Source: AP-15 sp963762575 (GTDB lineage: Bacteria > Pseudomonadota > Alphaproteobacteria > ATCC43930 > CGMCC-115725). From it: a stretch of DNA of 64,000 bases. The notes under the pieces are model-generated. The model was not told the origin of the DNA and did no database searches. It saw only the letters and a list, made by a program, of their open reading frames with translations. The position numbers were made by a program, and so were the translations under genes. This document shows positions 25,928-37,729 of the stretch, one piece after another. Location: NCBI GenBank assembly GCA_963762575.1, contig CAVXLL010000019.1, positions 1-64,000 of the forward strand. Reading direction: 5' to 3'. Position 1 is the stretch's first letter. Each line of letters starts with the position of its first letter.

Positions 25928-28440
25928 CCGACCGCTCGTCGCTAACCCGCCGCTTCGCGATGCGGCTGCGGCTCGCCCGGTTTGCGCTGCTTTGGGAACG
26001 GGTCTGGCCGCCCTGCTGGCCGGCGCTCGCTGCGCTCGGCACGTTCCTGGTGCTCGGCTTGTTCGATGTCCTGCCGAATTTGCCGAGCCTTTTGCACGCC
26101 GGAATTCTGATCGGCCTCGGCGCTGCTTTCGCGATCGGCGTGGCTGCGGCATTAGGCAAGACCGCCATTCCCGATATTTTCTCCGCGCGCCGCCGTATCG
26201 AGCAGGCGAGCGGGCTGCAGCACCGGCCGCTGCAGGCTCTCGCCGATCGGCCCAGCGGGCGCCCCGACGCAGCGGCGGCAGGACTATGGGAGGCACACCG
26301 GCGGCGCATGGAAGCCGCGACTCGCCGACTGCGGATCGGCCTGCCGCATGCCGGGTTCGCCGCCGGCGATCCGTGGGGGTTGCGCGCTGTCCTGGCGATC
26401 CTGTTGCTGCTCGGCGCGATCGATGCCGGGAGCGACTGGAAGGATCGTCTCGTCCGGTCTTTGCGACCGGACATTGCCGGCAGGTCGGGGATGGCCGCTG
26501 CGAGCCTCGACATCTGGGTGACGCCGCCCGAATACACCGGGCTGGCGCCGCAATTCCTGCGCCCGGAGAATGCCGAAACGCTGCACATCCCGACCGGCAG
26601 CAAGCTGCTCGCCCAGGTGCACGGCGGCAAGGAGGTCCCGCGCCTCGCGATCGACGGGGAGAGCCGCGACTTCGATGCGGTCGACAAGCAGAACTTCCGG
26701 GCCGCGGCGACCTTGACCTCCGGTAAGCAGCTCGCCGTGACGCAGTCTGGCGCGGCGCTCGGCAGATGGCAGATCGAGATCATCCCCGACAACCCGCCCA
26801 AAATCGCCTTCGCAAAACCGCCGGAAGGCACGACGCATGCCGCACTGCGGATCGATTATCAGGCAAGCGACGATTACGGGGTCGAATTGGCCAAGGCGGT
26901 GATCCGGCGCCAGGGCGGCAATCCCGAAGAGACCATCGAGCTCGATATGCCTTTGCCGGGGCTGCACCTGAAAGAAGCGCAAGCCACCAGCTATCACGAC
27001 TTGTCGCCGCATCCCTGGGCCGGCCTGCCGGTCGAGATCCGGCTCGTCGCTACCGACGCGCTGGGCCAAACGGGGCAAAGCGAGCCGGTCCGGATCAAGC
27101 TGCCGGAGCGGAAATTCGAGCACCCGGTCGCCCGCGCAATCATCGACCAGCGCAAGGAACTGGCGACCGACCCCGGGTCGCGGTTGGCGGTAGCCGATAC
27201 GCTCAGCGATCTGCGCGAGCGGCCGCAGCTTTACCGCGACGACACCGTGGCATTCCTCGGCATGCGTCTTGCCGAAGAGCGGTTGCGGATCAACGACGAC
27301 CCGACTTCCACAGCCGAAGTCCAGCAACTCCTATGGGACACCGCTTTGCGCATCGAGGATGGTCGCATGTCGCTCGCCGAGCGCGACATGCGGCGCCTGC
27401 AGCAGGAACTTCAAGACGCGCTCGCAAAAAATGCACCGGACGCGGAGATCGATCGCCTGATGAAGGAGCTGCAGCAGGCGCTCGACCGCTATCTGAAGGC
27501 GCTCGCCGAAAACATGGCGCGCAACCCGGAGCAGTATCAGCAGCCGATCGATCCGTCCAAGGTGATCAGCAGCCGCGATCTGCAACGCATGCTCGACCGC
27601 GCGCGTGACTTGGCCCGCAACGGCGCACGAGACCAGGCGCGCGAGCTGTTGTCTCAGCTGCAGAACATGCTCGAAAACTTGCGCATGGCGAGACCCGGGC
27701 AGATGCCGCAGCAGGGGTCGAGCGAGGCGCAGCAGATGATACGGAACATGCGCGAGCTGATGCAGCGGCAGCAACAGCTCCTCGACCGCAGCTTCCGCGC
27801 CCAGCAGCAGCAAGGCCAGCAGGGTCAGCAAGGCCAGCAGGGCCAGCAGGGTCAGCAAGGCCAGCAGGGACGAATGGGGCAGCGAGGGCAGCAAGGGCAA
27901 CAGGGGCAGGGAGGCGACCAGCCGGACGCCAACAGCCAGCTGGGCGATGCCGCCGGGCAGCAGGAAGGCCTGCGCCGCATGCTGGGCGAGATGATGCGCC
28001 GCCTCGGCGATGGGCTCGGCGATATTCCCGAGCCTTTGGGCCGTGCCGAGCGGGCGATGCGCGACGCCACCGAGGCCTTGCAACGCCGGCAGCCCGGCGA
28101 TGCGATCGGCCCCCAGACCGAGGCGCTCGACCAATTGCAGCAGGCGGCGCGTGACTTTGCCCAGCAGATGCAGCAGCGCATGCAGGGCCAATGGGGCAGC
28201 CCGAATGACGACGAGGTCGGAGCCACCAGCGGGACGCCGCGCGACCGGGTGGAGCGGGACCCGCTCGGTCGGCCATTATCGAACAACGGAACCTACGATC
28301 AGGGGGACGTCAAAATCCCCGACCAGAATACTCTACAAAAAGCCCGCGAGATTCTGGACGAACTGCGCCGCCGTGCGGGCGAGCGCTCTCGTCCGGAAAT
28401 CGAGCTCGACTACATCGATCGCTTGTTGAAGAGATTTTAA
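25924..28440 (+). CDS. TIGR02302 / DUF4175 family membrane protein
   Basis: 838-residue protein of the alphaproteobacterial TIGR02302 family, usually beside lysA. Two or three N-terminal membrane helices (about residues 30-85 and 150-175) are followed by a large periplasmic-type region with DNPPKIAFAKPPEG, then a helical, Gln-rich C-terminal part. A QQG tandem stretch occupies about residues 627-664. The ATG at 25924 overlaps the lysA stop. Function is not established; the helical and low-complexity region suggests a structural or cell-envelope role. Confidence 0.85.
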   Translation: MTDRSSLTRRFAMRLRLARFALLWERVWPPCWPALAALGTFLVLGLFDVLPNLPSLLHAGILIGLGAAFAIGVAAALGKTAIPDIFSARRRIEQASGLQHRPLQALADRPSGRPDAAAAGLWEAHRRRMEAATRRLRIGLPHAGFAAGDPWGLRAVLAILLLLGAIDAGSDWKDRLVRSLRPDIAGRSGMAAASLDIWVTPPEYTGLAPQFLRPENAETLHIPTGSKLLAQVHGGKEVPRLAIDGESRDFDAVDKQNFRAAATLTSGKQLAVTQSGAALGRWQIEIIPDNPPKIAFAKPPEGTTHAALRIDYQASDDYGVELAKAVIRRQGGNPEETIELDMPLPGLHLKEAQATSYHDLSPHPWAGLPVEIRLVATDALGQTGQSEPVRIKLPERKFEHPVARAIIDQRKELATDPGSRLAVADTLSDLRERPQLYRDDTVAFLGMRLAEERLRINDDPTSTAEVQQLLWDTALRIEDGRMSLAERDMRRLQQELQDALAKNAPDAEIDRLMKELQQALDRYLKALAENMARNPEQYQQPIDPSKVISSRDLQRMLDRARDLARNGARDQARELLSQLQNMLENLRMARPGQMPQQGSSEAQQMIRNMRELMQRQQQLLDRSFRAQQQQGQQGQQGQQGQQGQQGQQGRMGQRGQQGQQGQGGDQPDANSQLGDAAGQQEGLRRMLGEMMRRLGDGLGDIPEPLGRAERAMRDATEALQRRQPGDAIGPQTEALDQLQQAARDFAQQMQQRMQGQWGSPNDDEVGATSGTPRDRVERDPLGRPLSNNGTYDQGDVKIPDQNTLQKAREILDELRRRAGERSRPEIELDYIDRLLKRF
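27803..27912 (+). repeat. In-frame Gln-Gln-Gly tandem repeat
   Basis: Nine-base units like CAGCAAGGC / CAGCAGGGT are repeated about ten times, encoding QQG repeats inside the TIGR02302 protein. Units differ at third positions. It is a slippage-prone coding microsatellite, not a CRISPR array. Confidence 0.8.
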
Positions 28441-28595
28441 CCTTGACCGAAGGCAAGTCTGCGTTTTCAATACGCTGACCTTTCTCCTCGTCATGCCCGG
28501 CTCGCTCCGGGTATCCTTCGCACCCTGCCGTTTACGGAATTGCCGGTGATCCCGGTAATTCTGTTTTCAGGTATCGCACGAGAACTGAAGAGGCG

Positions 28596-29327
28596 ATGGA
28601 TCGTCGACTATTTCTATCGGTAATGACTGGATTTGTCGCGGCGTGGCCGTCGATGGCGCGCGCCGTTGTCCGTCCGCCGATGGCCTTGCGCCGGCTGCGT
28701 CTCGTCAACTGCCATACCGGCGAGACGTTCGACGGGGCGTACCGCAACGACCAAGGCCCGATCTCCCGGGTTATCGAGGAGCTTTGTGTTTTCTTGCGCG
28801 ACCACCATTCCGGCGAAAAAACGGAGATCGACGTCGGGGTCATCGATTTCCTGGCCGATGTTCTGGATTCTGTAGGCCAGACCAAAGCCACCATACTGTC
28901 GGCTTATCGCACGGCCGAAACCAACGCGATGCTCGCCCGCACCATGTTCGGTGTTGCCGAGCATAGCCAGCATATCGTCGGCCGCGCGCTTGATATACGT
29001 GTCGACTCGGGTCTCTCCGAGGCGATGACAAAGGCCCGCGCGATGCAGCGCGGGGGCGTCGGGTGGTACCCGCATTCTGGCTTTATCCACATCGATAGCG
29101 GTCCGGTGCGGAATTGGACGCTCGACGAACGCGGGCTCGATGGCCTGCTGGTGTTTGATGGCCAGCGCCTGCGGATGGTCGGCAGAGCTGCCGACGGGAA
29201 GAATCCGACGCTGCTCGGTGGCGGTGCATGGCAGCCTCTGACGGTGACCGAGCGGCTCGGGCTGCAGCATCAGCTCGCCCGCGCGGAATTCCTCGCCCGC
29301 ACCAGAAGCCTGCGCCTCACCCCGTGA
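28596..29327 (+). CDS. DUF882 family M15-type murein peptidase, secreted
   Basis: 243-residue protein with a Tat-like signal (MDRRLFLSVMTGFVAAWPSMARA) and a DUF882/peptidase M15 domain. The zinc-site residues are readable: SAYRTAETNAML, then H-x6-D in HSQHIVGRALDIRV and the late H-x-D in SGFIHIDSGPVRNW. The family includes E. coli MepK (YcbK), which cuts peptidoglycan cross-links; murein hydrolysis in the periplasm is inferred. Ends convergent with, and slightly overlapping, the iron-transport gene. Confidence 0.85.
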   Translation: MDRRLFLSVMTGFVAAWPSMARAVVRPPMALRRLRLVNCHTGETFDGAYRNDQGPISRVIEELCVFLRDHHSGEKTEIDVGVIDFLADVLDSVGQTKATILSAYRTAETNAMLARTMFGVAEHSQHIVGRALDIRVDSGLSEAMTKARAMQRGGVGWYPHSGFIHIDSGPVRNWTLDERGLDGLLVFDGQRLRMVGRAADGKNPTLLGGGAWQPLTVTERLGLQHQLARAEFLARTRSLRLTP

Positions 29328-30448
29328 CCGCGGCGCCGATCAGTCTGCCTACGCCATAGGTCACGCCGGCGGCGACGAAGCCTATCAGCAATTGGCGTAA
29401 TCCCGAGAACCATATTTCGAGCCCGGTGAACAAGGTGGTGCCGGCGCCGATCAGGAACAGCGCCGACCCGCTCGCGGCGAGGCTGGCAATCACGGCCGGC
29501 GACCCCGCCAGCGCAAAATAGGGGGCGACCGGGAAGATCGCGCCGACCGCGAACAGCAGGAAGGAGGTTCCGGCGGCCGCCCAGGCCGATCCGCCGAGCT
29601 CTTCCGGGTCGATCCCGAGCTCCTCGCGCACCAGCGTGTCGAGGGCGGTTTCTTTGTTGGCGATCAGGCGCTGCGCCAGCGCTTTCGCCTGGTCCACGGG
29701 GAGACCTTTCGCCTGATAGATCAGCGCCAGCTCTTCCTCTTCCTCCTCCGGCACCTGTTCGAGCTCGTCGGCCTCGGTCTTGATTTGTCGCTGATAGGAT
29801 TCGCGGGTCGTACTGACCGACAGCCATTCTCCCAAAGCCATCGAGCAGGCGCCGGCCAATAGGCCCGCGAGACCGGTCACTAGGATTTGCGTGCGGCGCG
29901 AGGTCTGCTCCGGCCACGCCCATGACGAGGCTCAGATTGGAGCAAAGCCCGTCATTGGCGCCGAGCACGGCGGCGCGCAGCGCATTGCCGCCCAGGGCGC
30001 GATGCCGGCCCTCCAGCCGCGCAATCGTCGCGCCGCTGAACGCGTCCGGCGATGGCGCCGCCAGCGCCTCAATGATGCGGGCATGCGAGCGCTCGGCCGC
30101 GGGGAGCCCGCCGGCGATGGCTTCCGGCTGCCTGTCGTAGGTGCCGCTGTCCAGCTGCTCGAGCGTGTTGATGCTCGGCAGAACGAAGGCCGGACCGAAA
30201 CGGCGCGCCAGCCAGGCGAGGCCCCGCGTCCGGAGGCTCGGCCGCAGGCTCGGCACGCGCTGACCGATCGCATCGATCTTGCGTTTCCAGAACTCGGCAT
30301 GCGCCTCCTCGACTGCGCCGAGGCGAGCGTAGACCTGCGCCAGCTCGGGGTTCCTCTCGGACTGCGACAGCGTTCGGTAGAGCGAGGCGCTGTCGACCTC
30401 CCCTTGCAGATTGGCGGTGTAGCGCTGGTGCGAATTTTTCTCGGCCAT
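29317..30448 (-). CDS. mbfA: MbfA-like rubrerythrin-VIT1 fusion iron transporter, one frameshift
   Basis: About 376 residues after repair. The N-terminal 130 residues are rubrerythrin/ferritin-like, with iron ligands in GEVDSASLYRTLS and EEAHAEFWKRK. The C-terminal part is a VIT1/CCC1 membrane domain (LRAAVLGANDGLCSNLSLVMG, LAGLLAGACSMALGEWLSVST and later helices). This is the layout of membrane-bound ferritin A, an inner-membrane iron exporter in Bradyrhizobium and Agrobacterium. One extra base near 29893-29898 breaks the frame between the two halves; raw length is 1132 = 3 x 377 + 1. No Irr box was identified upstream by eye. Confidence 0.82.
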
Positions 30449-30481
30449 CTCCCCTTTCCCCGTTGGGCGCGGCGAGAAATC

Positions 30482-31897
30482 CTACAGGCTGACGAGTTCG
30501 CCGGGGTTCATGATGTTGGCGGGATCGAGGGTCCGCTTCACCCGGCGCATCAGCTCCATTTCGACCGCCGATTTGTAATGAGTGATCTCGTCGCGCTTCA
30601 GGCGGCCGATGCCATGCTCGGCGCTGATCGAGCCGTGAAGCTCGCGCACGACACCGTGGACGATGTCGTTGAACTCCTGCCAGCGTGCGAGATAGGCCAC
30701 GGTGTCGGCGCCTTCCGGCTGGGTCAGGTTGAAGTGGATGTTGCCATCCCCGACATGGCCAAAGGCCATCGGCCGGATGCCGGGCAGCCTCTCGGTCACC
30801 CCGGCGGTGGCGCGGATGATGAAGTCGGCGACCCGGCTGACCGGTACCGAGACGTCGTGCTTGATCGAGCCCGAAGCGAGCTGCGCCTCGACAATCGCCT
30901 CGCGGATCTTCCAAAGTTCCTTGGCCTGCGGCCCGCTCTCGGCGATGACGCCGTCCGCGACCAGACCCTGTTCGAGCGCCGTTTCGAGCAGCCGCTCCAG
31001 AAGCGCGCGGATGCCGCTTTCGGTCTGGCTGGACGACATTTCGAGCAAGACGTACCAGGGATACGGCCCGGCCAGCGGATCAATCGTCCCGGGCACGTGG
31101 ACCAGCGCCAGATCGAGCGCGGCGCGCGGGATCAGCTCGAAGGCGGTCAGCTGATCGGCGGTGGCGGCGCGGGCGTGGGCGAAGAGCGTCATGACATCTT
31201 CGACCCTGGCGAGCCCGAGAAACGCGGTCTCAACTTCGCGCGGTTTCGGAAAGAGCTTCAGGGTGGCGGCGGTGATTATCCCGAGCGTGCCTTCGCCGCC
31301 GATGAAGAGCTGCTTCAGATCGTAGCCGGTATCGTCCTTGCGCAGGCCGCGCAACCCGTCCCAGATGCGCCCGTCCGGGAGCACGACTTCGAGTCCCAAG
31401 GTCAGCTCGCGCGCATTGCCGTAGCGCAATACCGCGATGCCGCCGGCATTGGTCGACAAATTGCCGCCGATTTGGCAGCTGCCCTCGGCGCCGAGGCTGA
31501 GCGGGAACAGCCGGTCGGCCTCGGCGGCCGCCTGCTGTAGATGCGCCAGTATGCAGCCGGCCTCGACGGTCATCGTGAAATTGACCGGGTCGAGCGCGCG
31601 GATGCGGTTCATGCGGCCGAGGGCGAGGACGATGTTGGTCCCGTCCTCGGGCGGAACGCCGCCGCCTACGAGGCCGGTGTTGCCGCCTTGCGGCACGATC
31701 GGCAGCCTGGCTTCGGCACAGATCCGCACCACCGCCGAGACCTCCACGGTCCATGCCGGCCGAACCACGAGCCGGGTCGCGCCGCGCCAGAGGCGCCGCG
31801 CCTCGACCAGGTAAGGTTCCTGATCCGCGGGTTCGGCGATCCAACCGCGGGGACCGACCGCGGCCTTGATCCGTTCCAGCGCCGCCTCGATCTCCAT
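30482..31897 (-). CDS. FAD-linked oxidase (D-2-hydroxyacid dehydrogenase / GlcD type)
   Basis: 471-residue flavoprotein of the VAO family. The FAD-binding PQGGNTGLVGGGVPP near residue 69, GAEGSCQIGGNLSTNAGG near 140 and LFIGGEGTLGIIT belong to the PCMH domain. The C-terminal domain has GHVGDGNIHFNLTQP and SAEHGIGRLKRDEI, typical of D-lactate, D-2-hydroxyglutarate and glycolate dehydrogenases. Which D-2-hydroxyacid it uses is not decidable. It follows pyrC on the same strand by 9 bases, so they may be co-transcribed. Confidence 0.87.
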   Translation of the reverse strand: MEIEAALERIKAAVGPRGWIAEPADQEPYLVEARRLWRGATRLVVRPAWTVEVSAVVRICAEARLPIVPQGGNTGLVGGGVPPEDGTNIVLALGRMNRIRALDPVNFTMTVEAGCILAHLQQAAAEADRLFPLSLGAEGSCQIGGNLSTNAGGIAVLRYGNARELTLGLEVVLPDGRIWDGLRGLRKDDTGYDLKQLFIGGEGTLGIITAATLKLFPKPREVETAFLGLARVEDVMTLFAHARAATADQLTAFELIPRAALDLALVHVPGTIDPLAGPYPWYVLLEMSSSQTESGIRALLERLLETALEQGLVADGVIAESGPQAKELWKIREAIVEAQLASGSIKHDVSVPVSRVADFIIRATAGVTERLPGIRPMAFGHVGDGNIHFNLTQPEGADTVAYLARWQEFNDIVHGVVRELHGSISAEHGIGRLKRDEITHYKSAVEMELMRRVKRTLDPANIMNPGELVSL

Positions 31898-31906
31898 ACT
31901 CCTCTC

Positions 31907-32954
31907 CTAAACCCGCAGCCGCCATCGAAGGGTCTCCCCGGCGCGAAACGGAACGAGGGCATCATCGCCTTGCCCGATCAGCTGCGGCACTACAAAGGAT
32001 TCCCGCCGCAACGTGATCCGGGCATCGTTTGGCGGGAGGCGATAAAATTGCGGTCCGTTGAGTGATGCGAAGGCTTCGAGCCGGTCGAGCGCCCCTTCTT
32101 CCTCGAACACCTCGGTATAGATCTCCAGCGCGCACGAGGCGGTGAAGATGCCGGCGCAGCCGCACGCCGTCTCCTTGGTGGGAAACGCGTGCGGCGCGCT
32201 GTCGGTGCCGAGAAAGAACCGCTGGTCACCCGAGGTTGCGGCCCGGCGCAAGGCCAACCGATGCCTCTCGCGCTTGGCGATCGGCAGGCAGTAGAGGTGC
32301 GGTCGGATCCCGCCGGCAAAGATCGCGTTTCGATTGATCACGAGGTGATGCGCGGTGATCGTCGCCGCTAGGTTCGGGCCGCCCGAGGTTACGTAGTCTA
32401 CCGCCTCTTCGGTCGTGATGTGCTCGAGCACGATCCGCAATTCGGGCAGGCGTCGCCGCAGTGGGTCGAGCACCCGGTCGATGAACACCGCCTCGCGGTC
32501 GAACACGTCGACCTCCGGTTCGGTCACCTCGCCATGGATCAACAGCGGCATGCCGAACTCCGCCATGCATTCGAGCACCGGCGCGACGCGCTCGTAATCG
32601 GTCACGCCAAAGGCCGAATTGGTGGTCGCGCGCGCGGGGTAGAGCTTGACCGCAGTAAATACCCCCTCGTGAAAGCCGCCGGCGACCTCTTCCGGGTCGG
32701 TCGTATCGGTCAGGTAGCAGGTCATCAGCGGCGCGAAGTCGCTACCCTTCGGGAGAGCCGTGAGGATACGCTCGCGGTAGGCCCGCGCCGCCGATACACT
32801 CGTCACCGGCGGCACCAAGTTGGGCATCACGATCGCGCGGGCGAACTGGCGGGCGGTGTACTGTACTACCGTCTTGAGCATCGCCGCCGTCGCGGAGATG
32901 GACGTGCCAATCGTCCGGACGGCGCAACGTGATAGCTTCAATGCTTGGTGCCAT
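31907..32954 (-). CDS. pyrC: Dihydroorotase, class II (PyrC), one frameshift
   Basis: 348 residues after repair, the length of E. coli PyrC. Catalyses ring closure of carbamoyl-aspartate in pyrimidine synthesis. The true start is ATG 32954 (MAPSIEAITLRRPDDWHVHLRDG), carrying the zinc H-x-H. One extra base near 32882-32890 shifts the frame just before MLKTVVQYTARQFARA. Further motifs: the carbamylated lysine in AVKLYPARATTNS, LIHGEV, LEHITTEEAVDYV and the catalytic Asp in LGTDSAPH. Raw length is 1048 = 3 x 349 + 1. Divergent from groEL. Confidence 0.92.
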
Positions 32955-33014
32955 CTATTTTCTCCCGCGGACCGCTTCTGTAACATGAGCTTCAGGAATA
33001 CCACCCCGATTTTG

Positions 33015-33041
33015 ATAGCACTCTGCTGCCGTGAGTGCTAA
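33015..33041. promoter_or_regulatory. CIRCE element (HrcA operator) upstream of groEL
   Basis: ATAGCACTC (33015-33023), nine bases, GAGTGCTAA (33033-33041). The consensus is TTAGCACTC-N9-GAGTGCTAA, so only one base differs. It lies about 120 bases before the groEL start, consistent with HrcA repression released by heat shock. The pyrC start is 61 bases away on the other side. Confidence 0.92.
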
Positions 33042-33159
33042 CCTGATGAGGTAAGGTGCTGCCGGTCGCCCGGTGCCCGAAAAGTCGGGTGCGGCGAGAA
33101 GCGGGTATCATCGACAGCAGCGTCGCCGCTGCGAAAACCGACTGAAAAAGGAAACATGC

Positions 33160-34878
<1,719 letters not shown>

Positions 34879-35019
34879 TCGACGTTCACGGTAGGGAGGC
34901 GGCCACCGTGGCGCGGGACAATGCCCGTGCCGCGGCGCTCGCCGGTCAACCCACCCAAGCGAAATACTGGATCCGGGTGCTCGGTATCATGCAGCGGCAG
35001 CAAGCCGGCAAGGTATCGG

Positions 35020-35560
35020 CTATTCGGATCTTACCGCAGCAATTTGCTCGGTCACTACGGTGAAACTGCTGAGCGTATTCGGACCAAATGTCGTGCTGAT
35101 TGCGACGTCGGCGGCGTCGCGACCGCGGGCGATCAGCACCCGCCCGATGCGCGGGACGTTGTTGCGCGAATAAAAGCCTACCACTCGCCACCGATATAGG
35201 CTTCGAACCAGGCTGCGAAATCCATCGGCGCGTCCGAGACCGGTACCCCTGGTGGCGCGCGTGTGCTCGTAGCCGAACGCTATGTGGTGATGAGCGTAGT
35301 CGCAGATGGCCTGGACGCGGCCCCAGCCGAGCGGCCTATCGCCGAACAGCGACTAGGCGATTTCGGACAACCGGTCGGTCTCGCAATAGCGGCTGCCGAG
35401 CAGGAACACCAAGGCCGCGTCGGGCACATCCTGGACTGCGTGCTGCTGTGCCTCGTTCGCGAGCATATACGCGTGTAGTGGACGTTCAACATCAGTAGCA
35501 TCGGCGTCGGCGGCGGACATCATAGACCAGTTCGTACCCGACCAGATCTGCATCATTGGT
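35020..35560 (-). pseudogene. Transglutaminase-like protease remnant
   Basis: Fragments of a bacterial transglutaminase-like protein occur in order on the minus strand: VGYELVYD, PMLLMLNVHYTR, QHAVQDVPDAALVFLLGSRYCETDRLSEIA, SLFGDRPLGWGRVQAICDY, HHIAFGYEHTRAT, VPVSDAPMDFAAWFEAYIGGEW, and NNVPRIGRVLIARGRDAAD followed by STTFGPNTLSSFTV to a stop at 35020. A TAG replaces the Trp codon after SEIA, a second TAG follows GGEW, and frames change. The block that should carry the catalytic Cys (GVCRDFAHL-type), between HTRAT and VPVSD, is missing, as is an N-terminal stretch. This is genuine decay. Confidence 0.72.
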
Positions 35561-35767
35561 ATTTCCTACGGTTCGTAGTCGCCGTCGGCCAACCGACGAT
35601 GGCGAGCAGCGGCCCTGATGCTCCCCGGGCATTGCGAATAAGAGCGCAAAAGGCGTCACCTCGGGAACCCCGTTTCGATTGGCTATGTTACCGGAGGATC
35701 TTCTAGATCGCAGCGCTTCCTCTAAAACGAGCGGGCCGCTGAGCCGCAGGTGGCCGGGAGAAACTGC

Positions 35768-37729
35768 ATGGCAAATCGCGCCGGCAACACCGCGACTTCG
35801 ACCGAGGTCATTCCGGCCGGGCACGCAGCGTTGACCGCAAAAGAGGAGCTTGGAGAAAACGAGCCGGATCTATCCGCGGGGTTTGCCGCGCTGAGCCTCG
35901 CAGCACTCGGTGTCGTGTTCGGCGATATCGGGACCAGTCCGGTCTATACCTTTCGTGAGTGCTTCAACCCTGAGCATGGCCTTCCCCTAAATGCAGAACA
36001 CGTCCTTGGCGTTCTGTCGATGATTTTCTGGGCGTTGATCATAATCGTCACGATCAAATACGTCCTGTTGATCATGCGTGCCGATAATCAAGGTGAGGGC
36101 GGAATTCTGGCTTTGCTGGCCCTCGCCCTGAAGACGGCGCGAACTGAGCGATCGAGCAATTTCTTGGTGTTGCTCGCCCTCGGGGGCGCAGCGCTGTTCT
36201 ACGGCGACAGCATGATCACGCCGGCAATTTCCGTGCTCAGCGCGGTCGAAGGTATCGGCGTTGCGACGCCCGCGTTGAACCGTTTCGTGCTGCCGCTGAC
36301 CGTCGTTGTGCTGCTCGCACTTTTTCTCTTTCAGAAGGGCGGAACCGGCCGCGTCGGCCGCATCTTCGGCCCGGTGATGATCTTATGGTTCGCCGTCATC
36401 GCGATAACCGGAGTGTTGCAAATCGCCGAGACGCCGCGGGTGCTAGAAGCCCTGAACCCCGCGCACGCAGCTCACATTTTTATCGCCACGCCGGGCGCCG
36501 GCTTTGTCGTGCTCGGAGCCGTCGCGCTCGCCATTACCGGCGGCGAGGCGCTCTACGCCGATATGGGCCATTTTGGCCGTTTTCCGATCAAGCTGGCGTG
36601 GTTCGCCGTGGTGCTTCCCGCTCTCGTCCTCAATTATTTCGGACAAGGCGCGCTGATCCTCGGGGACAAAACGGCAATCGACAATCCGTTCTTTCGCATG
36701 GCGCCCGCTTGGGGCTTGTTCCCGCTGGTGCTGTTGTCGACCGCGGCGACGGTCATCGCATCGCAGGCAGTGATCTCCGGCGCGTTCTCGCTGTCGCGGC
36801 AGGCGATTCAACTCGGCCTGATGCCGCCCCTCGATATCTTTCAGACCTCGACCCGTGCGCACGGTCAGATATATATCGCGCAGGTCAATTGGCTGCTGCT
36901 GATTGCGGTAGTCGCTCTGGTTCTGGGGTTCCAAAGCTCGAGCGCACTCGCTTCGGCCTATGGTTTTGCAGTCACTGGGACGATGACGATCACGACGGTT
37001 CTCACGACAACCGTCATGCGTGGCGTCTGGCGTTGGCAATGGCCGACAATCGCCGTCGTGCTGGTGCCGATCATGACCGTCGATCTTGCGTTGTTCGGGG
37101 CCAATGCCCTGAAGATCCCGAGCGGCGGCTGGTTCCCGCTGGTGATCGGAATCGCGGTATTTACGATCCTGACGACCTGGCGTACGGGAAGGCGCTTGGT
37201 GCGGATGCATTTGGCGAGCGAGGCCGTGCCGCTCGCCGCCTTTCTCGCTACTTGCGACGAGGCGCCGGAAGCCCGCGTTTCGGGGACCGCCGTTTTTCTC
37301 ACCACCCAGACCGAAGACGTGCCCCTAACACTGCTGCGCAACCTCAAGCACAACAAGGTGCTGCACCGGACGGTGCTGCTGGTTCGCGTCGTCACCGAGA
37401 ACATACCGCGAGTGGCCGGCGCAGACCGGATCAAGGCACGCGAGTTCGGCAACGGCTTTTGGCAGATCGAAGCGCATTTCGGCTTTGCCCAGACGCCAAA
37501 CGTCCCGCGGGAGCTGCAACGGGCGAAGATCCCGGGGCTGGAACTCGATCCGAGCGAGACGTCCTTCTTTGTCGGGCGTGCCAACGTCAAATCAAGCCCG
37601 CGGCCCGGGATGGCACGGTGGCGTGAGCGCCTCTATTCCGCCCTCGCACGCGTCGCGACGCGGTCGCCCGACTTTTTCCGCATCCCGCCGGACCGCGTCA
37701 TCGAACTCGGCACCGAGGTCGAGATATGA
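35768..37729 (+). CDS. kup: Low-affinity potassium transporter Kup
   Basis: 653-residue KUP/HAK/KT potassium uptake protein with about 12 membrane helices. Signature LGVVFGDIGTSPVYTF near residues 46-61, then IKYVLLIMRADNQGEGGILALLAL and YGDSMITPAISVLSAVEG. The hydrophilic C-terminal third ends PPDRVIELGTEVEI, as in the family. The ATG at 35768 follows CGGGAGAAA; another ATG lies at 35750. The 3' end overlaps a convergent small gene by 32 bases. Intact frame. Confidence 0.93.
   Translation: MANRAGNTATSTEVIPAGHAALTAKEELGENEPDLSAGFAALSLAALGVVFGDIGTSPVYTFRECFNPEHGLPLNAEHVLGVLSMIFWALIIIVTIKYVLLIMRADNQGEGGILALLALALKTARTERSSNFLVLLALGGAALFYGDSMITPAISVLSAVEGIGVATPALNRFVLPLTVVVLLALFLFQKGGTGRVGRIFGPVMILWFAVIAITGVLQIAETPRVLEALNPAHAAHIFIATPGAGFVVLGAVALAITGGEALYADMGHFGRFPIKLAWFAVVLPALVLNYFGQGALILGDKTAIDNPFFRMAPAWGLFPLVLLSTAATVIASQAVISGAFSLSRQAIQLGLMPPLDIFQTSTRAHGQIYIAQVNWLLLIAVVALVLGFQSSSALASAYGFAVTGTMTITTVLTTTVMRGVWRWQWPTIAVVLVPIMTVDLALFGANALKIPSGGWFPLVIGIAVFTILTTWRTGRRLVRMHLASEAVPLAAFLATCDEAPEARVSGTAVFLTTQTEDVPLTLLRNLKHNKVLHRTVLLVRVVTENIPRVAGADRIKAREFGNGFWQIEAHFGFAQTPNVPRELQRAKIPGLELDPSETSFFVGRANVKSSPRPGMARWRERLYSALARVATRSPDFFRIPPDRVIELGTEVEI

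Noticed and set aside
27803..27912. Short regular repeats as a possible CRISPR array
   Set aside because: Nine-base units encode Gln-Gln-Gly in frame within the TIGR02302 protein; there are no spacers and no cas genes.
29891..31540. A 549-codon plus-strand frame opposite the FAD oxidase and MbfA genes
   Set aside because: His/Asp/Arg-rich composition without domains; both opposite-strand genes are well supported.
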